NCBI RefSeq assembly: GCF_014931605.1
Contig: NZ_CP053382.1
Span: 868,001 to 932,000, forward strand
Reading direction: 5' to 3'
DNA: 64,000 nt
From: Halomonas sp. MCCC 1A13316
GTDB taxonomy: Bacteria; Pseudomonadota; Gammaproteobacteria; Pseudomonadales; Halomonadaceae
The notes beneath the pieces are model-generated. The model was not told where the DNA came from, did not search any database, and saw nothing but the letters and a program-made list of their open reading frames with translations. Positions 39,663 to 48,208 of the stretch are shown here, piece by piece; position 1 is the first letter of the stretch, and each line of letters begins with the position of its first letter. The position numbers were made by a program, and so were the translations under genes.

Positions 39663-39883
39663 CAGCTTTCCTCCCGGTGACTTTCCTTCTGCGCTTGGTG
39701 GGCGTTCTGCTCATGGCATTCGGGACACACCGTTTCGCGGCTCTCGAAGCGTGTCGCAACGCAAACCGGGCAGATTGGCCGGTCACAGTAGATGCAGTGA
39801 TAGCCTGCCTCGTAGTGGAAGGTGCGCAGGCAGAACTGACAAGTTTCGGGACCGGACTCAAGCCACCAGGGCGCTTCGCTCAT
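39662..39883 (-). CDS. Small zinc-binding protein in the NHEJ operon
   Basis: A 73-residue protein with four CxxC pairs: Cys15/18, Cys30/33, Cys38/41 and Cys53/56. Their spacing allows two structural zinc sites, possibly interleaved as in RING or cross-brace folds. The ends are polar and the C-terminus Lys/Glu/His-rich. GAGGG lies upstream of the ATG. It is placed between ligD (27 bases upstream) and the short ku gene (1-base overlap), so it is co-expressed with the end-joining machinery. I do not recognise a named family. Confidence 0.82.
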   Translation of the reverse strand: MSEAPWWLESGPETCQFCLRTFHYEAGYHCIYCDRPICPVCVATRFESRETVCPECHEQNAHQAQKESHREES

Positions 39884-39910
39884 GTCGTTTCCCTCGTTCT
39901 GTGCTGTTGT

Positions 39911-42454
39911 CTACTTCACGCCGACGCGTTTGAGCAGGTCGGCATTCAGCGGACGCGCCGCTTCGGAGAAATCCGCCCAGGGGTCCTCTCGCAGTGCCGA
40001 AAGCCGGCGTCTCAGGTTTTCGACGTTGTAGCGATCCGCACGCAGCGCGGCATTGAGTTCGTCCCAGCGGATCGGCACCGCCACAGGGGCGTTCTGGCGC
40101 GCTCTCACAGTGTAGGACGCCACTGCCGTGGCGCCGCGGCCGTTGCGCAGATAGTCGATGAAGATGCGCCCCTCGCGCTTGGCCTTGGACATGTTGGTGG
40201 TCAGACGCTTGGGGTCGTCCTTGGCGTGCTGCTCGGCGACGGCGCGGGCGAAGGCCTTGGCCGGGTCCCATTCGGCGCTGGGTTCGAGCGGCACGACCAG
40301 GTGCAGCCCCTTGCCGCCGGTGGTGCGCAGGAAAGGCGTGAGCCCCAGCGATTCGATGCGCTCGCGCAGGGTGCCGGCAACACGCAGGATTTCCTTCCAG
40401 GCCATGCCCTCGTCGGGGTCGAGGTCGAACACCAGGCTATCGGGCTGCTCGAGGTGGTCGATGCGGCTGCCCCAGGGGTGGATTTCGAGCGCCCCGGCCT
40501 GTACCAGGCCCACCAGGTCGGCGGCGCTCTCGACGTAAACGTACTCGGCGCTGCCTTGCTTCTCCGGCACGTCGAGGCGCGGCACGCTGGCCGGAATGGC
40601 GCGGCGCGGGTGCTTCTGGAAGAAACATTCGTCGTTGCGACCCTGGGGGCAGCGCACCAGCGACAGCGGCCGTCGCGCCAGGTGGGGTAGAACCCACTCC
40701 TGAATCTGATCGTAGAAACGCGCCAGGTCGAGCTTGGTCAGGCCTTGCTCGGGAAACAGCACGCGGTCGGGGCTGGTGAGGCGTACACCGAGCAGCGAGG
40801 TCTCGTCCTTGCGCTTGCGGCCGGTCGTAACTGCCTTGCCGCCCTCTGCGGACTCGCCTTCGGCGGCCATCTCCTTGGTCGGGGTCATGCGGATCTCCTC
40901 CGGGTTGCGATCCTCGCGCAGCCCGCGAAACGCCGGATGCCGCAGGCGACCGTCGCGAGTACGCTCGGTGAACTCCACCTCGATCACCACTTCGGGGCGC
41001 ACCCAATGCACCGAGCGGCTGTCCGGCACGCTGCCGTGGAAGGGCGAGCGTTTCACCTCGATTTCCTGCAGTGTGGCGCTGAGCTGCTCAAGCAGGCGAT
41101 TGTTGAAGCCGGTGCCGACGCGGCCGGCATAGACCAATCCCTGCTTGCCATAAGCCCCCATCAACAGCGAGCCGAAGCCACTCCGCGAGCCGCCGGGGTC
41201 GGTGAAGCCGCCGACCACGAACTCTTCGTGGCTGACGCACTTGACCTTGAGCCAGTCGCGGCTGCGCTTCTGCTGGTAACGGCTGTCGGCGCGCTTGCAG
41301 ATGATGCCCTCGAGGCCCATCTGGCAGGCGCGCTCATGGAAGGCCTTGCCATGAGTCTCGATATGGTCGGAGTAGCGAATGGTACCTTCCTTCATGTTTG
41401 CGGCACCAAGCAGCGCCTCGAGGGTACGCTTGCGCTCGAGCAGCGGCACGCTCGAGAGGTCGTGGCCTGCGAGATAGGGTAGGTCGAATACCTGATAGAC
41501 GAGGGCAGCAGTGCGGCCGTTGCTCAGTGCCTCCTGCAATTGGCCGAAGCGACTGATGCCATCCTTGCCCATGGCCACCACCTCACCGTCGAGCAGTGCC
41601 GAGTCCACCGGCAGAGGAGAGAGCGCCCGGGCGAGTTCGGGAAACCGGTGGGTCCAGTCCTTGCCGTTGCGGGTAATGAACCGTACCTCGCCGCTCTCGA
41701 CGCGAGCGAGCAGGCGATAGCCATCGAGCTTGATCTCGTGGATCCAGTCGCCCTTGGAGGGCACTTCGCGGGCCAGGGTGGCGAGCTGCGGCTTGACTTC
41801 CCGTGGCAGTTTCGCGCGCCGGGCGCCATCGAGGAGCGAAGGCTCCGGTGGAGCAGGGAGGGCATCGCCTTCGTTCGACGACCAGGTGGCATCGCGATCT
41901 TCGGCGATCTCGTGCATGCTGCGTCCGCTGGCGATGCTGGTGTCTTCATCGACGCTGAGCGAGTCGTCCATTCGCGGCTTGTCATCGTGACGCTTGATCA
42001 ACAGCCAGTTGCGTCCCTGCTTGTCCTGGCGCTTGCCGCTCATGCGGGTCAGAGTCCAGCTGCCCTTGAGCCGCTCGCCGTCGAGCTCGATGTCGATGCG
42101 ATCCTTCTTGGGTCGGCCCTTGACGCGCCAGGTGCCGCGATCCCACAGCATCACGGTGCCGCCGCCGTAGGACTTTTCGGGTATCACGCCTTCGAAGGCG
42201 CCGTATTCCAGCGGGTGATCCTCGACCTCGACGGCCAGACGCTTCTCGCCGGGCTCGAGGCTCGGCCCTTTGGGTAGCGCCCAGCTCCTCAGCACACCGT
42301 CCTGTTCCAGTCGCAGGTCGAAGTGGTCGTGACTCGCCGCGTGCTTGTGCATCACGTAAAGTTCGCCCGGTGTGCTCTCGCCGCGTGCTTCGCCGGCGGG
42401 CTCCCGGGTTCGCGTGAAGTCGCGCTTGCGGCGGTACTCCTCGAGTCGTTCCAT
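39911..42454 (-). CDS. ligD: ATP-dependent DNA ligase D
   Basis: LigD is the multi-domain end-joining ligase. From the chosen start at 42454 (MERLEEYRRKRDF, GGAG upstream; 42463 is also possible) it has about 847 residues. Domain order: 3'-phosphoesterase (about 1-170, with HDHFDLRLEQDG giving His42, His44, Asp46), ATP-dependent ligase (nucleophile Lys242 in EIKLDGYRL), and primase-polymerase (about 555-847, with DLDPDEGMAW and LRTTGGKGLHLVVPL). This PE-LIG-POL order is the one known from Pseudomonas LigD. It is the first gene of a minus-strand operon with the zinc protein and both ku genes. Confidence 0.95.
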   Translation of the reverse strand: MERLEEYRRKRDFTRTREPAGEARGESTPGELYVMHKHAASHDHFDLRLEQDGVLRSWALPKGPSLEPGEKRLAVEVEDHPLEYGAFEGVIPEKSYGGGTVMLWDRGTWRVKGRPKKDRIDIELDGERLKGSWTLTRMSGKRQDKQGRNWLLIKRHDDKPRMDDSLSVDEDTSIASGRSMHEIAEDRDATWSSNEGDALPAPPEPSLLDGARRAKLPREVKPQLATLAREVPSKGDWIHEIKLDGYRLLARVESGEVRFITRNGKDWTHRFPELARALSPLPVDSALLDGEVVAMGKDGISRFGQLQEALSNGRTAALVYQVFDLPYLAGHDLSSVPLLERKRTLEALLGAANMKEGTIRYSDHIETHGKAFHERACQMGLEGIICKRADSRYQQKRSRDWLKVKCVSHEEFVVGGFTDPGGSRSGFGSLLMGAYGKQGLVYAGRVGTGFNNRLLEQLSATLQEIEVKRSPFHGSVPDSRSVHWVRPEVVIEVEFTERTRDGRLRHPAFRGLREDRNPEEIRMTPTKEMAAEGESAEGGKAVTTGRKRKDETSLLGVRLTSPDRVLFPEQGLTKLDLARFYDQIQEWVLPHLARRPLSLVRCPQGRNDECFFQKHPRRAIPASVPRLDVPEKQGSAEYVYVESAADLVGLVQAGALEIHPWGSRIDHLEQPDSLVFDLDPDEGMAWKEILRVAGTLRERIESLGLTPFLRTTGGKGLHLVVPLEPSAEWDPAKAFARAVAEQHAKDDPKRLTTNMSKAKREGRIFIDYLRNGRGATAVASYTVRARQNAPVAVPIRWDELNAALRADRYNVENLRRRLSALREDPWADFSEAARPLNADLLKRVGVK

Positions 42455-42595
42455 CGGCTCCATCCTTGGCCGCTGGCTCCCAGGCAAAAGACCTCTTCTC
42501 AGCCTAGCTCCGCTTGGCGGTGTCGCCAAATGGACGCTTGATGCAATGGGCCCCAGCATTCTGCCAAGGCCCGGAAGGTGTGTACGCGCTCAGGT

Positions 42596-43048
42596 TCAGG
42601 CGGCCATCAGCTCTTTCTTGCGTAACTGCATCTTCTCGCCAAGCTCCTCGAGCTGTCGTGTCGACATGGTCTTTCTGGCCTGGGGAAACATCTCTTCCTC
42701 TTCCTCCTCAGCATGATGCTCTATAAGTTCCTTGAGCACCTTGGCACGCCCTGAAAATTGCGTGCCGGAGGGGTCGGCCTGCTTGAGATCGGGCATGACC
42801 AGGTCCTCGACGGCTCGATGCTCCTCGTGGGCCTCGTAGTACATCTTGTCGTTCGCCTTGCCGCTGGCCTCTTTGAACGCTGGGTAGAAAATCTCTTCCT
42901 CGATCTGGGTATGAACTTGGATCTCCTGTTCAATTTTTGCCAGCAACTCAGGCCGCTTCTTCTCGGCTCGCTCAGTCGTGTTGACCAGTTGCTCCAGCAG
43001 GTCGCGTACCTTGTCATGATCTTCCTTGAGCAGATCGAGAGCGTTCAT
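42596..43048 (-). CDS. Hemerythrin-like domain protein
   Basis: A 150-residue four-helix bundle with the HHE-type di-iron ligand pattern: LLKEDHDKVRDLL near residue 5, VHTQIEEEIFYPAF near residue 45, HEEHRAVEDLV near residue 75 and LIEHHAEEEEEEMFPQ near residue 105. Members sense or store oxygen, nitric oxide or iron. The start at 43048 (MNALDLLKED) has AGGAGG; an upstream start at 43069 is rejected. It is divergent from the ATP-grasp gene and downstream of nothing, so it is probably monocistronic. Confidence 0.92.
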   Translation of the reverse strand: MNALDLLKEDHDKVRDLLEQLVNTTERAEKKRPELLAKIEQEIQVHTQIEEEIFYPAFKEASGKANDKMYYEAHEEHRAVEDLVMPDLKQADPSGTQFSGRAKVLKELIEHHAEEEEEEMFPQARKTMSTRQLEELGEKMQLRKKELMAA

Positions 43049-43302
43049 GATGTTACCTCCTGTAGGCATCCGTTCGGGCTCATCTCGCCATCAGGTTCAA
43101 CTTAGCCAGCTTCCGTACGCTGTCAAATCGAGGCAGAAACAAGGCACGTCGCGTGCCGATTTGTTTCACGGGGTTCGGAAGGGTAAAGAATCGTCTTCCT
43201 CATGGAACCTTGGGCGGCGCTTACTTATCTTTGATGTGTGTAAGGAAGAGCGGAGAGTCTTTCAGTGGGACTCTTCAACAGGACTGTCATGGAGATAGAC
43301 GG

Positions 43303-44595
43303 ATGAAGCGGAACATTTATGTCGTAGCGCTGGAAGACCATCAGCGCCAGGAACTCGAGACCCTGCGCCATTCCGATGGGTTCAACGTACACAGCCTGTT
43401 GTCCGTCAAGACAGCTGTGGAGTCGGAGCGTTTCTCTTTCGATGCGTTACTGGAGGAGGCGCGCCGCAAGCTCAAGGAGTTCGATGGCTCCATCGATGCC
43501 ATTGTGGCGCAGTGGGACTTTCCCACCAGCGTCATGGTCCCCATCCTGTGTCGGGAATATGGCATCCCGTCACCCTCGGTCGAGAGCGTGCTCAAGTGCG
43601 AGCACAAGTACTGGAGTCGACTGGAACAGCAGAAGGTCATTCCCGAAGTGGTGCCCGAGTTCTGCGGTGTCGACCCCTTTGCGGAGAATCCGCTCTCGCA
43701 GGTCACGCTCGACTATCCCTTCTGGATCAAGCCGGTCAAGGCCTTCTCTTCTCACCTAGGATTCAAAATCGAGAACGAAGAGCAGTTCCACGAGGCAATC
43801 AAGGAGATTCGCGAGGGGATTCGACAGCTGGGCGATCCGTTCAATGAAGCACTTCGCCATGCGGAGTTGCCACCGGAAATCCAGGAGATGGATGGCAACT
43901 CCTGTATCGCAGAGCAGCTTGTAGCGGGAGTCCAGGGGGCACCGGAAGGGACAGTATATCGGGGTGAGTTCAATGTGCATGGCATCATATCTCAGCCGAA
44001 TACGGAGGCGAGTGATGCGCCATACGATCGTATTGAATACCCCAGCCATCTTCCCGAAACGCTGCATCACAAGATGGTCGAGGTATCCAAGAAATTTCTG
44101 GAACATATCGGCTATGACAACGGCTGCTTCAATGCCGAATTCCTGTGGGACGAGGATAAGGATCAGCTGTGGCTGATCGAGGTCAATACTCGAATCTCAC
44201 AGTCCCACAGCGAGATCTTCATCATGGTCGACGGCATGTCGAATCACGAAGTCGCCGTCGATATCGCATTAGGTGAGCGCCCCTCGCTGGTCAACCGCCA
44301 GGGAGAGTATCCTGCCGCCGCCAAATGCTTCATACCCTACAAGCATGAGGATGGCATCGTGCGGCGGGTACCGAGCGAGGAAGAGATCGAGGAACTCAAG
44401 CGACGCTACCCTGGCACCATGGTACGGCTCGATGTGGAGCCGGGCGATCGCCTCGGGGAGCTGATGCACCAGGACAGCTTTAGCTATCGCCTGGGAACCC
44501 TCTACATTGCGGGTGAGGATCACGATCAGATCGAGGAGCGCTACAAGGCGTGCCTTGATGAGTTGAAATTCGAGATCGAACCCGTACAGGACTGA
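43303..44595 (+). CDS. ATP-grasp domain protein of unknown substrate
   Basis: A 430-residue ATP-grasp enzyme of the carbamoyl-phosphate-synthase/biotin-carboxylase-like kind. An N-terminal Rossmann-like domain (residues 1-95) ends in QWDFPTSVMVPILCREYGI, shown as DFPTSVMVPILCREYG. ATP-binding Lys143 lies in PFWIKPVKAFSSHLG, and the metal-binding triad is Glu279 (FNAEFLW), Glu293 and Asn295 (LIEVNTRISQ). The C-terminal 90 residues form a separate domain. Such enzymes join a carboxylate to an amine or thiol via acyl phosphate. GGAGAT precedes the ATG; the open frame to 43153 is not supported. It is followed 15 bases later by a CocE-type hydrolase, with which it surely forms an operon. Confidence 0.88.
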   Translation: MKRNIYVVALEDHQRQELETLRHSDGFNVHSLLSVKTAVESERFSFDALLEEARRKLKEFDGSIDAIVAQWDFPTSVMVPILCREYGIPSPSVESVLKCEHKYWSRLEQQKVIPEVVPEFCGVDPFAENPLSQVTLDYPFWIKPVKAFSSHLGFKIENEEQFHEAIKEIREGIRQLGDPFNEALRHAELPPEIQEMDGNSCIAEQLVAGVQGAPEGTVYRGEFNVHGIISQPNTEASDAPYDRIEYPSHLPETLHHKMVEVSKKFLEHIGYDNGCFNAEFLWDEDKDQLWLIEVNTRISQSHSEIFIMVDGMSNHEVAVDIALGERPSLVNRQGEYPAAAKCFIPYKHEDGIVRRVPSEEEIEELKRRYPGTMVRLDVEPGDRLGELMHQDSFSYRLGTLYIAGEDHDQIEERYKACLDELKFEIEPVQD

Positions 44596-44610
44596 ACTCA
44601 AGGAGGTTTC

Positions 44611-46653
44611 GTGAGTGTCGTAGAGTCGTTTCCCTACCAGGTTCGCGAGATCGAGAACGTCTTCATCCCGATGCGCGACGGCGCGCAGCTGGCCGCAAGG
44701 ATCTGGCTGCCCGAGGAGGCCGAGCGCACGCCGATGCCGGCGATCATGGAATACATCCCTTACCGCAAGCGCGATATCACGCGCGGGCGGGATGCCACCA
44801 ATCATGCCTACCTGGCCGGACACGGTTATGTCTGCATTCGGGTCGACATGCGCGGCAGCGGCGATTCGGATGGCGTTCTGACCGACGAGTACACCCAGCA
44901 GGAGCAGGAGGATGGCGTCGACGCCATCGCCTGGCTCGCCGAGCAGCCTTGGTGTGACGGTAACGTCGGCATGATGGGCATCTCCTGGGGGGGCTTCAAT
45001 AGCCTGCAGGTGGCGGCCAAGCGGCCGCCGGCACTCAAGGCGATCATCAGCATCTGCTCGAGCGATGACCTGTATGCTGACAACATGCATTACATGGGGG
45101 GTTGTCTGCTCGGCGACAACCTGTCGGAAGCCACGGTGATGTTCGCCTTCAATACCCTGCCGCCGGACCCTGTGATCGTCGGCAACCGCTGGCGCGACAT
45201 GTGGTTCGATCGCATGGAGAACAGCGGGCTGTGGCTTGAGCAGTGGGTCGAGAACCAGCGACGTAACGCCTACTGGTCGACCAGTTCGGTTTGTGAGTAC
45301 TACTCGGCCATTGAGTGCCCGGTGTATGCCATCGGCGGCTGGGCCGATGGCTTCACCAATACCGTGCTGCGATTGATGCAGCATCTCGAGGTGCCGCGCA
45401 AGGGGCTGATCGGCCCTTGGGGGCACAAGTATCCCCACCAGGGGCTTCCCGGGCCGGCCATCGGTTTCCTGCAGGAAACCCTGCGCTGGTGGGACTACTG
45501 GCTCAAGGGCAAGGACAACGGCATCATGGATGAACCCATGCTGCGTGCCTGGGAGCAAGACAGCATCCCACCCGATACTTCCTATTCCGAACGCCCTGGA
45601 CGCTGGATCGGGGAGTCGGGCTGGCCGTCCGATAACATAAGCCTGAGACGCTACGGACTGGGCCCTTATACCATTGCCATGGGGGAAGGGCATGGCGGTC
45701 CGCACCAGCGCGACGAGCACGAAAGTTCGCTGGCGCTGCAGTCGCCGCTGAGCGTCGGACTGTTCGCCGGTAAATGGTGCTCCTATGCCGCCACGCCCGA
45801 TCTGCCCGGGGATCAGCGCGAAGAGGATGGCGGTTCGTTGATTTTCAGTAGCCGACAGCTGGCGGAACCGCTCGATATCTTCGGCATGCCCGTGGTTGAG
45901 CTCGAGCTCTCGAGCGACAAGCCACAGGCCATGCTGGCCGTGCGTCTCTCCGATGTGGCGCCGGACGGCAAGTCGACTCGGGTTACCTATGGCCTGCTCA
46001 ACCTGTCGCATCGCGACAGCGACGCCAACCCCGAGCCGCTGGTGCCGCACCGGCGCTACCGGGTTCGCATCCCGATGAACGGTATCGCTCAGCGTTTCCC
46101 TGCAGGTCACCAGTTGCGCCTGTCCGTGTCGACCTCCTACTGGCCACTGGCCTGGTTACCGCCGGAGCCGGCCCAGGTCGAGATCTACCCGAGCAGCTGT
46201 GCCCTGGTGCTACCGGAGCGAAAGCCGGGCGAGGAGGACGCACGACTGCCGGCGTTCGATGAGCCCGAGGAAGCGCCGCCGCTTGAGACCCACACCTTCG
46301 AAGCCAGTGAACACAACTGGCTACTGCACCGCGACCTGGCGACCAAGGAGTCGACTCTCGAGGTGGTCAACGATCAGGGTCACTTCCGCATCGAGGACAT
46401 AGGCACCGAGATCCGTCGCAGCACGAGGGAGTGGTACACCACTCTCAATGACGATTTCACCTCGGCGCGAGGTGAAACCTATACCGAGCGTTCCTTCAAG
46501 CGCGACGACTGGAACGTGGAAATCTATACGCGCAGCATTCTGAGCTGTGATGAAAGCAATTTCTTCATTCACGCCCAGCTCGATGCCTACGAGGACGACT
46601 ACCGGGTTTTCTCCAAGAACTGGGAAAAGGTGGTTCCGCGCGATCATATGTGA
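44611..46653 (+). CDS. CocE/NonD-family hydrolase (X-Pro dipeptidyl-peptidase type)
   Basis: A 680-residue serine hydrolase with a GTG start behind a consensus AAGGAGG. The alpha/beta-hydrolase core has the catalytic triad Ser125 (GISWGGFN), Asp246 (GGWADGF) and His272 (GPWGHKYPHQG); the oxyanion region MEYIPYRKRD is near residue 47. The C-terminal jelly-roll domain (about 370-560) is the PepX_C type. Unlike the usual 550-600 residues, it has about 110 extra C-terminal residues. No signal peptide, so it is cytosolic. It probably hydrolyses an amide or ester; pairing with an ATP-grasp ligase suggests a make-and-break pair for one compound. Confidence 0.9.
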   Translation: MSVVESFPYQVREIENVFIPMRDGAQLAARIWLPEEAERTPMPAIMEYIPYRKRDITRGRDATNHAYLAGHGYVCIRVDMRGSGDSDGVLTDEYTQQEQEDGVDAIAWLAEQPWCDGNVGMMGISWGGFNSLQVAAKRPPALKAIISICSSDDLYADNMHYMGGCLLGDNLSEATVMFAFNTLPPDPVIVGNRWRDMWFDRMENSGLWLEQWVENQRRNAYWSTSSVCEYYSAIECPVYAIGGWADGFTNTVLRLMQHLEVPRKGLIGPWGHKYPHQGLPGPAIGFLQETLRWWDYWLKGKDNGIMDEPMLRAWEQDSIPPDTSYSERPGRWIGESGWPSDNISLRRYGLGPYTIAMGEGHGGPHQRDEHESSLALQSPLSVGLFAGKWCSYAATPDLPGDQREEDGGSLIFSSRQLAEPLDIFGMPVVELELSSDKPQAMLAVRLSDVAPDGKSTRVTYGLLNLSHRDSDANPEPLVPHRRYRVRIPMNGIAQRFPAGHQLRLSVSTSYWPLAWLPPEPAQVEIYPSSCALVLPERKPGEEDARLPAFDEPEEAPPLETHTFEASEHNWLLHRDLATKESTLEVVNDQGHFRIEDIGTEIRRSTREWYTTLNDDFTSARGETYTERSFKRDDWNVEIYTRSILSCDESNFFIHAQLDAYEDDYRVFSKNWEKVVPRDHM

Positions 46654-46678
46654 GAGTAGCCGGCTGTGCCTGGTCTTG

Positions 46679-46705
46679 GCCGCACCTTGGCGGGTGCGGC
46701 TTTTT
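46679..46705 (+). terminator. Terminator after the CocE-type hydrolase
   Basis: GCCGCACC/GGTGCGGC, an 8-bp perfect stem with a 6-base loop, is followed by TTTTTC, 25 bases after the stop. Confidence 0.88.
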
Positions 46706-46780
46706 CGGGCAAGCGCAGGGCAGAGCAAAGGGCGAAACGCACCTGTGGCACTCGCGACCTTGGAAAATCGCTGAAACTGA

Positions 46781-46833
46781 ACAAAAAGACCCCGGCGTTG
46801 AAGTGACCTATAGGAAGGTCGTTCAGCCGGGGT
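46781..46833 (-). terminator. Branched terminator after the DUF892 gene
   Basis: On the minus strand ACCCCGGC and GCCGGGGT (46833-46826 and 46796-46789) close a stem containing a second small hairpin (GACCT/AGGTC at 46820-46805), and are followed by CTTTTTGT. This suits the end of the minus-strand gene at 46877-47395. Confidence 0.65.
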
Positions 46834-46876
46834 AAGGAGGGGACTAAGAAACAGCCTCAGAAAAGTCGGTTGCTTA

Positions 46877-47395
46877 TCATTTCTTGGCGGTGAGCTGGTC
46901 ATCCTCGGAGCGTTCGAGGAACTGCCGGGTGGTATCGTCGAGATGCTCGGCCAGCCACTGGGCCATGGCTTCCTCTTCGCGAAGAATCTCTTCGCAGATT
47001 CGCGCGATTTCCGGCTTTGAAGCTTTCTCCGCCGCCTGAATCAAGGCCTTATAGCTGGCAATCTCGAAGTGCTCGAAGGCGTAGCTGGCCAGGCCACCCT
47101 TGACCACTTCATCGCTTGCCATCATGCCGCCCATGCCTTGGCCGAATGCGGCCAGCTTGCCGCCGATATCTTTTACTGCTGACAGATCGGTACCGAGCAG
47201 CGAAATGCACTGTTCGATCTTCTCCGCCTGGCCACGGGTTTCGGTCAGGTGCTGTTCGATGCGGGTCTTCAGCTGCGGATAATGTTCGATCCGGCTGGCC
47301 TGGGCCTCCAGCATCTTCTCCGCCTGTTTTTCCATGGCGTGGGCGTCACGTAGCCAGTCTTCAAGATGTTTGGGTGTCTGCGGTTGGGTACCCAT
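46877..47395 (-). CDS. DUF892 ferritin-like stress protein (YciE/YciF family)
   Basis: A 172-residue four-helix ferritin-like protein of the DUF892 family. The first helix HLEDWLRDAHAMEKQAEKML near residue 10 and the pair FEHFEIASYKALIQAA near residue 107 plus EILREEEAMAQWLAEHL near residue 136 supply the Glu/His positions for a di-iron site. E. coli YciE and YciF are stress-induced, of uncertain function. The neighbouring upstream gene on the same strand encodes a KGG-repeat protein (YciG-like), which supports the assignment. Confidence 0.9.
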   Translation of the reverse strand: MGTQPQTPKHLEDWLRDAHAMEKQAEKMLEAQASRIEHYPQLKTRIEQHLTETRGQAEKIEQCISLLGTDLSAVKDIGGKLAAFGQGMGGMMASDEVVKGGLASYAFEHFEIASYKALIQAAEKASKPEIARICEEILREEEAMAQWLAEHLDDTTRQFLERSEDDQLTAKK

Positions 47396-47535
47396 TTGAT
47401 GTCTCCTTACGGTTGCGATCGATGATGGTTCCGCTCACTTAGGCGGATTGATCTGCTCTTCCTGAGCGCCAGGGTGAGGTTTGGCAGAGCCCCGCTAGTA
47501 GTAGGGCCTGTCACGCTTGACCGTCATGTGTGAGG

Positions 47536-47567
47536 AAGCTGCCGGAGAGAGAACTCTCCGGCAGCTT
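47536..47567 (-). terminator. Hairpin between the KGG gene and the DUF892 gene
   Basis: A perfect 14-bp stem (AAGCTGCCGGAGAG and its complement) with a 4-base loop lies 36 bases after the KGG stop. There is no T run, so it may attenuate rather than stop transcription into the DUF892 gene, or protect the 3' end of the KGG mRNA. Confidence 0.6.
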
Positions 47568-47602
47568 GGGCCGATCGGCTAGAGATCGTCGGAAAACGAC
47601 AT

Positions 47603-47890
47603 TCAGCTGTTCTTGCCGCCTTTGCGACCGGCTTCGGAGGCCTTCTGACGGTCGTTGGCAAAGTTGCCACCGCTATGCTGCCCGCCTTTCTGGCCGGCCT
47701 GAGAGGCCTTCTGCGGGTCGTTGGCGAAGTTGCCACTGCTGCGCTGCCCGCCTTTTTGGCCGGCCTGAGAGGCCTTCTCCGGGTCGTTGGCGAAATTGCC
47801 GCTGCTGCGCTGTCCGCCTTTCTGACCAGCCTGTGAGGCTTTCTGCGGGTCGTTGGCGAAGTTGCCAGGGTTCTGGTTACGCTGTGCCAT
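47603..47890 (-). CDS. KGG-repeat general stress protein (YciG-like)
   Basis: A 95-residue, highly polar protein consisting of an 8-residue leader and four near-identical 22-residue units built on GNFANDPQKASQAGQKGGQ. Each unit contains one KGG motif (stress-induced KGG repeat). No globular core is expected. The start at 47890 has AAGGAG upstream; the long open frame to 48484 is an artefact. E. coli YciG has one to two motifs and is co-regulated with YciF and YciE; the same pairing is seen here. Confidence 0.93.
   Translation of the reverse strand: MAQRNQNPGNFANDPQKASQAGQKGGQRSSGNFANDPEKASQAGQKGGQRSSGNFANDPQKASQAGQKGGQHSGGNFANDRQKASEAGRKGGKNS
47606..47866 (-). repeat. Four 66-bp tandem repeats coding KGG units
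   Basis: The DNA encoding residues 9-95 of the KGG protein repeats with a 66-base period four times (the last unit is shorter by one codon). Units 1-3 are almost identical in DNA, while unit 4 has diverged (RQKASEAGRKGGKNS). Copy number could vary between strains by slippage or recombination. Confidence 0.88.
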
Positions 47891-48208
47891 GATAAAACTC
47901 CTTGAATCCTTTCCGCATGGATATTCCAACCATGTACTTCCATTTACCGGGAATCCGGCACTGCTGGCGTCTGCCATCGTCTTTGAAGATAGAAGCCGCT
48001 TTTCAGAATCATCAAGAGAGTTGCTGTTTCCAAGTGAAAAGAAAGTTGTCCAGGCTTCCCCTCGAAGCGAGCCAGTTCGAAAAGTATTGTCGACAACTCG
48101 TTTCCCGCGCTTGGGAAGCGCCCTGGCATGGGGTAACATGCGGTGAACAATCGAAGAGCCCAAAGTGGCGGCCCCAGGCCCCGAGCCCGAGGAACCGGAG
48201 GAGAATCC
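47891..48208. other. Divergent intergenic region between the KGG gene and the response regulator
   Basis: A 318-base gap that must hold both promoters. It is AT-richer than the neighbouring coding DNA. No convincing -35/-10 pair, operator palindrome or copy of the acs-type motif could be recognised. Confidence 0.4.

Noticed and set aside
44269..46110. A 613-codon minus-strand frame over the ATP-grasp and CocE genes
   Set aside because: Antisense shadow; both plus-strand genes have ribosome sites and catalytic motifs.
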